The notes under the pieces are model-generated. The model was not told where the DNA came from. It saw nothing but the letters and a program-made list of their open reading frames with translations, and ran no database searches. Both the position numbers and the translations under genes were made by a program. 9,361 bases of DNA from Campylobacter sp. (GTDB lineage Bacteria; Campylobacterota; Campylobacteria; Campylobacterales; Campylobacteraceae), in NCBI GenBank assembly GCA_024680445.1, contig JAILCJ010000122.1, positions 1 through 9,361 of the forward strand, given 5' to 3'. This document shows, one piece after another, positions 5,816 through 9,361 of the stretch. Position 1 is the first letter of the stretch; each line of letters opens with the position of its first letter.

Positions 5816-7134
5816 AAGATATACCTTGCAAGATCTTGGTCTTTTACTATGTCTGAAAGTCGTTCGCTAACAAGTTCTTTTGTAACGATTACTTTTTCGT
5901 TTGCCTTTTCGTTTGCACTAAAACTAATGTCTTCTAAAACTCGCTCTATGACGGTGTGTAGGCGTCTTGCACCGATATCCTCCATGCTTTCGTTTGCATT
6001 TTGGGCGACTTTGGCGATTTGCCTAATGGCGTCATCATCAAATTCTAGCTCGACTTTTTCTGTTGCGAGTAGGGCGGAGTATTGTTTTAAAAGAGAATTT
6101 TTTGGCTGGGTCAAAATTTGATAAAGTGCCTCTTCATCAAGGCTATCAAGTTCGACACGTAAAGGGAAACGACCTTGAAGTTCAGGGATAAGATCGCTTG
6201 GTTTGCTTATGTGAAAAGCACCGGCTGCGATAAATAAAATATGGTCTGTTTTGAGATTTCCAAATTTGGTTGCGACATTTGAGCCTTCGACGATAGGGAG
6301 CAAATCTCGTTGTACGCCTTCTTTGCTTGGATCTTGGCGGTTAGAATTGCCCGAACTAACGGCGACTTTATCTATCTCGTCAATGAAAATTATGCCCTCG
6401 TTTTGAGCCCTGTTTAAAGCCTCGGTTTTTATGTTTTCTATGTCTAGAATTTTTTCGTTAGCTTCGTTTTCAAGGGCTTTTTTGGCGTCTTTTACTTTCA
6501 TTTCTTTTTTAACGGCTTTGTTTGTTATGCCGATAATTTTAATGAAACTTTCTTGCATTTGAGCCATATCTGGTGGCATATTTGAATTATCACTAATGGC
6601 ACTTTGATGAATTTCTATTTCTATGCTTAGATCGTCTAGATCGCCATTTCTAAATTTGTTTAGCATTTTTTCATAGCTTCTATCATACTCTGCCATTTTT
6701 TCGTCACTAGCACCTTTTGGCAATGGTGGCAAGAGTTTTTTGATGATTTTATCCTCGATATAAGCATTTATATTGTCTTGGTTTTTCTCGATATGTTCGG
6801 ACTTTACGAGATTAAAAGCAGCCATGGCAAGATCACGAACCATGCTTTCTACATCTCTACCGACAAAGCCAACTTCTGTGTATTTGCTTGCCTCAACTTT
6901 GATAAAAGGCATACCCATGAGTTTTGAAAGTCTTCGTGCTATCTCGGTTTTACCGACGCCAGTCGAGCCTATCATAAGGATATTTTTAGGCACGATATCG
7001 TCTTGAAGTTCTTTGCTTAAAAGCATTCTTCGGTAGCGATTTCGCAAAGCGATAGCGATGATTTTTTTCGCGTCTTTTTGACCTATAACATAATCATCTA
7101 AAAAATCAACTATTTCTTTTGGCGTCATATTCAT
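5812..7134 (-). CDS. hslU: HslU, AAA+ unfoldase of the HslVU protease
   Basis: 440 aa, against 443 in E. coli. It forms the hexameric ring that unfolds substrates and feeds them to HslV in the cytoplasm. Visible are Walker A GSTGVGKT (56-63), the pore loop GFVG (89-92; GYVG in E. coli), the intermediate I domain (about 110-240) and Walker B IIFIDEID (248-255). The [10 protein letters not shown] stretch at 320-329 carries the arginine finger region, and sensor 2 is GARRLHT (388-394). The C-terminal tail QDLARYIL matches the HslU peptide that docks into and activates HslV. I chose the ATG at 7134, overlapping the hslV stop by 4 nt with AGAGGA 9 nt upstream. A longer frame from 7188 exists but adds 18 non-homologous residues read from the hslV 3' end. 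Translation is very probably coupled to hslV. Confidence 0.96.
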   Translation of the reverse strand: MNMTPKEIVDFLDDYVIGQKDAKKIIAIALRNRYRRMLLSKELQDDIVPKNILMIGSTGVGKTEIARRLSKLMGMPFIKVEASKYTEVGFVGRDVESMVRDLAMAAFNLVKSEHIEKNQDNINAYIEDKIIKKLLPPLPKGASDEKMAEYDRSYEKMLNKFRNGDLDDLSIEIEIHQSAISDNSNMPPDMAQMQESFIKIIGITNKAVKKEMKVKDAKKALENEANEKILDIENIKTEALNRAQNEGIIFIDEIDKVAVSSGNSNRQDPSKEGVQRDLLPIVEGSNVATKFGNLKTDHILFIAAGAFHISKPSDLIPELQGRFPLRVELDSLDEEALYQILTQPKNSLLKQYSALLATEKVELEFDDDAIRQIAKVAQNANESMEDIGARRLHTVIERVLEDISFSANEKANEKVIVTKELVSERLSDIVKDQDLARYIL

Positions 7135-7679
7135 TTTGTTTCGTCCTCTAAAACATAGGTTTTTATGTTTTCGTTTGTATAAATACAAATTTCACCAGCG
7201 ATTTTTAGGCTTTCTTTGACTAAAATTTCAGCGTCTATATCTGCAAATTTGTCAAGTGCTCTTGCGGCTGAAAGTGCGTAATTACCGCCACTACCTATGG
7301 CTGCTATCTTGCCGTCTTCTGGCTCAACAACATCGCCCGTACCGCTTAGTAAGAAAATTTTATCTCTGTTTAAAACCAACATCATGGCTTCAAGTTTGCG
7401 TAAATATTTGTCTTTACGCCACTCTTTGCTAAATTCTATGACGGCTTTTAACAAATCCCCCTTTGCTTGATCTATATTTTTTTCAAACATATCAAAAAGG
7501 TTAAAAGCGTCAGCCGTGCTACCGGCAAATCCGGCAAGGACTTTGCCGTCCTTACCGATTTTTCGAATTTTTACAGCATTGCCCTTTAAAACGGTGTTGC
7601 CAAAAGTAACTTGCCCGTCTCCACCGATAACGGATTTGTCCTTACCTTTATAAGCAAGAATCGTTGTAGCGTGAAACAT
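7131..7679 (-). CDS. hslV: HslV, threonine peptidase of the HslVU protease
   Basis: 182 aa. The catalytic Thr is residue 5 (MFHA-TTI), so a four-residue propeptide must be removed to expose it, unlike E. coli HslV, where only Met precedes Thr. In mature numbering Lys28 and Lys33 of the active site fall in [23 protein letters not shown] (20-28), [11 protein letters not shown] (49-59), EWRKDKYLR (86-94) and [16 protein letters not shown] (127-142) are strong family signatures. The ATG shares one base with the rplI stop (TAATG), with GGGAG just upstream. It is followed by hslU with a 4-nt overlap, so the two partners are made together. The assembled enzyme degrades misfolded and regulatory proteins in the cytoplasm. 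Confidence 0.97.
   Translation of the reverse strand: MFHATTILAYKGKDKSVIGGDGQVTFGNTVLKGNAVKIRKIGKDGKVLAGFAGSTADAFNLFDMFEKNIDQAKGDLLKAVIEFSKEWRKDKYLRKLEAMMLVLNRDKIFLLSGTGDVVEPEDGKIAAIGSGGNYALSAARALDKFADIDAEILVKESLKIAGEICIYTNENIKTYVLEDETK
7144..7149 (-). promoter_or_regulatory. ribosome binding site deciding the hslU start
   Basis: AGAGGA on the minus strand within the last hslV codons, 9 nt before the ATG at 7134. It favours that ATG over the upstream in-frame ATG at 7188 and over the ATG two codons later at 7128. Confidence 0.6.
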
Positions 7680-8125
7680 TACTCTCCCTCGACTTCAAGT
7701 TTTAAAGTCGCACTGATGCCGTGTCCTAGCTTGACATTGACATCATAAATTCCAGTTGCTTTGATGATATGATCAAAATCAAATGATTTTTTATCGACTA
7801 TGAGATGATGATCTCTTTCTAAAATTTCAGAAACTTCATCTTTTGTAACCGCCCCAAAAAGTGCACCATTTGCACCGAGGGCTTTTTTTACTTTAACTGT
7901 TATTTTTTCAAGTTCGGCTTTTAGAGTTTCTATGTTTGATAGTTCGTATTTTAGCTCTTCGGCTTTGTGTTTTTGCTCGGCTTCATAACGTCTTAAAACC
8001 TCGTGTGTTGCTGCCTTTGCAAAACCTTTGCCTATCAAAAAGTTATTGCCATATCCGTCTTTAACTTCTTTGATTTCGCCAGCTTTGCCAAGTCCTTTTA
8101 CATCTTTTATAAGTAAAACTCTCAT
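7679..8125 (-). CDS. rplI: 50S ribosomal protein bL9
   Basis: 148 aa, the normal length for bL9. The N-terminal rRNA-binding domain starts [17 protein letters not shown] and contains the signature region [19 protein letters not shown] (22-40). A long charged connecting helix (about 42-75) leads to the C-terminal domain with [15 protein letters not shown]. bL9 binds domain V of 23S rRNA near the base of the L1 stalk and helps translational fidelity. The ATG is preceded by AAGGAG, which overlaps the argG stop codon 9 nt upstream. The ending VEGE is acidic, as usual. In many bacteria rplI lies with rpsF and rpsR; here it lies with argG and hslV, an arrangement typical of Campylobacter. Confidence 0.97.
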   Translation of the reverse strand: MRVLLIKDVKGLGKAGEIKEVKDGYGNNFLIGKGFAKAATHEVLRRYEAEQKHKAEELKYELSNIETLKAELEKITVKVKKALGANGALFGAVTKDEVSEILERDHHLIVDKKSFDFDHIIKATGIYDVNVKLGHGISATLKLEVEGE

Positions 8126-8134
8126 TAAATCTCC

Positions 8135-9361
8135 TTAGTTAAATTTTCTCCCATTTTTTCTAGCTATGATGAATCTTAAAGCATTTAGTTTTATGAAGCC
8201 GTCTGCGTCTTTTTGGTCAAAAACGCTATCTTCTTCAAAGGTGCTGTATGCTTCGTTGAAAAGATTATCTGTCTTGCTATCGCGACCTAAAATGATGACA
8301 TTGCCTTTATAAAGTTCGACTCTTACGCTACCATTAACATGTTTTTGACTTTCGTCTATCAAGGCTTGAAGCATTACTCTTTCTGGCGACCACCAATATC
8401 CGTTATAAATGAGTTCGGCGTATTTTGGCATGATTTCATCTTTAAGGTGAGCAGCACCACGATCTAGTGTTATGCTTTCTATGGCACGGTGAGCTTTAAG
8501 CATTATAGTACCGCCCGGAGTTTCGTAACAACCTCTACTTTTCATACCAACAGAGCGGTTTTCTGCAAGATCTAGTCTGCCTATGCCGTGTTTTGCACCA
8601 AGGCGGTTTAGTTCGGTTAAAATTTCAGCGGCACTCATTTTTTTGCCATTTATGCTTATCGGATCGCCTTTTTCATAGCCAATTTCTATGATTTCACTTT
8701 GATCTGGGGCGTCTTTTGGATCTGTTGTCCAACGCCACATATCTTTTTCGGGTGCGTTTGCTGGATTTTCAAGTACCAAGCCTTCATAGCTTATATGCAA
8801 TAAATTTGCGTCCATTGAGTAAGGACTTTTGCCTTTCTTTTTAGTTATATCTATGCCATTTTTTTCTGCATAAGCCAAGAGTTTTTCACGGCTATTTAAA
8901 TCCCACTCACGCCATGGAGCTATGATAGTAAGGTTATCGCCTAGGGCATAGTATCCAAGCTCAAAGCGAACTTGATCATTACCTTTGCCAGTTGCACCGT
9001 GGCTAACGCCGTCAGCACCGGTAAGTTTGGCGATTTGAGCTTGACGTTTAGCTATAAGTGGTCTTGCGATAGATGTGCCAAGCAAATATTCGCCCTCATA
9101 AACGGCATTTGCTCTAAACATAGGAAAGACAAAATCACGCACAAATTCTTCGCGTAAATCCTCTATGAAAATATTTTCAGGTTTTATACCAAGACTTAAA
9201 GCCTTTTTTCTTGCAGGTTCAAGTTCTTCGCCTTGACCGATATCGGCTGTAAAGGTTACAACTTCGCATTTATATTCGTCTTGAAGCCATTTTAAGATGA
9301 TACTAGTATCAAGACCGCCAGAATAGGCAAGCACTACTTTTTTGACAGATTTTTTTGACAT
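8135..9361 (-). CDS. argG: argininosuccinate synthase
   Basis: 408 aa, full length for the family. It joins citrulline and aspartate with ATP cleavage to AMP to give argininosuccinate, the penultimate step of arginine synthesis, in the cytoplasm. The N-terminal nucleotide-binding motif is AYSGGLDTS (12-20). [14 protein letters not shown] (about 122-135) and [20 protein letters not shown] (about 256-275) are citrulline- and aspartate-binding regions of the family. The ATG occupies the last three bases of the window, so the coding sequence is complete but its promoter and ribosome binding site lie outside. No arginine-repressor site can be assessed. It is the first visible gene of the minus-strand run and is 9 nt from rplI. 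Confidence 0.97.
   Translation of the reverse strand: MSKKSVKKVVLAYSGGLDTSIILKWLQDEYKCEVVTFTADIGQGEELEPARKKALSLGIKPENIFIEDLREEFVRDFVFPMFRANAVYEGEYLLGTSIARPLIAKRQAQIAKLTGADGVSHGATGKGNDQVRFELGYYALGDNLTIIAPWREWDLNSREKLLAYAEKNGIDITKKKGKSPYSMDANLLHISYEGLVLENPANAPEKDMWRWTTDPKDAPDQSEIIEIGYEKGDPISINGKKMSAAEILTELNRLGAKHGIGRLDLAENRSVGMKSRGCYETPGGTIMLKAHRAIESITLDRGAAHLKDEIMPKYAELIYNGYWWSPERVMLQALIDESQKHVNGSVRVELYKGNVIILGRDSKTDNLFNEAYSTFEEDSVFDQKDADGFIKLNALRFIIARKNGRKFN

Noticed and set aside
5812..7188. Longer HslU starting at 7188
   Set aside because: The extra 18 residues are read from the hslV 3' end, match nothing in the HslU family, and an AGAGGA plus ATGA overlap supports the start at 7134.

Overview
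The window looks like a chromosomal segment of a Campylobacter or close relative (Campylobacterota). The DNA is AT-rich, codons favour A/T, every gene lies on the minus strand with tiny gaps or 1-20 nt overlaps, and the order argG-rplI-hslV-hslU-era is, as I recall, the one in C. jejuni (Cj0665c to Cj0661c). Reading in the direction of transcription (high to low coordinates), the window opens with a housekeeping block: argininosuccinate synthase, ribosomal protein bL9, the HslVU protease-unfoldase pair, and the ribosome-assembly GTPase Era.

After only 14 nt the theme changes to an envelope-spanning secretin machine of the type II secretion / type IV pilus / competence class: a GspL-like protein (PilM-like cytoplasmic domain joined to a PilN-like membrane and periplasmic domain), a PilO/GspM-like protein, a short PilP/GspC/MshK-like protein, a secretin (CtsD-like), and an ExeA/MshM-type AAA+ ATPase (CtsP-like). 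This order resembles the MSHA pilus run mshI-J-K-L-M. In Campylobacter the related Cts proteins are needed for natural transformation, so DNA uptake is the likeliest role. In C. jejuni, as I recall, the era-linked gene and the ctsR-D-P cluster lie at separate loci; here they form one continuous run.

Between the ATPase gene and the next gene (only its first 13 codons are in the window) lies a 160-nt stretch that is not simple spacer. It carries four copies of a CAAATTTG-centred palindrome, all in one codon phase. It also holds an unlisted 56-codon open frame that starts by ATGA overlap with the ctsP stop, behind a strong AGGAG. The end of that frame is a diverged copy of the last 14 codons of ctsP, including the ribosome binding site that now serves the next gene. 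The simplest reading is an old partial tandem duplication of the ctsP 3' end that was invaded or expanded by a palindromic repeat.

I see no rRNA, tRNA, insertion sequence, CRISPR array, convincing terminator or strong internal promoter. Apart from that 160-nt stretch, gaps between genes are at most 14 nt, so the window may be transcribed largely as one unit, with translational coupling at most junctions.
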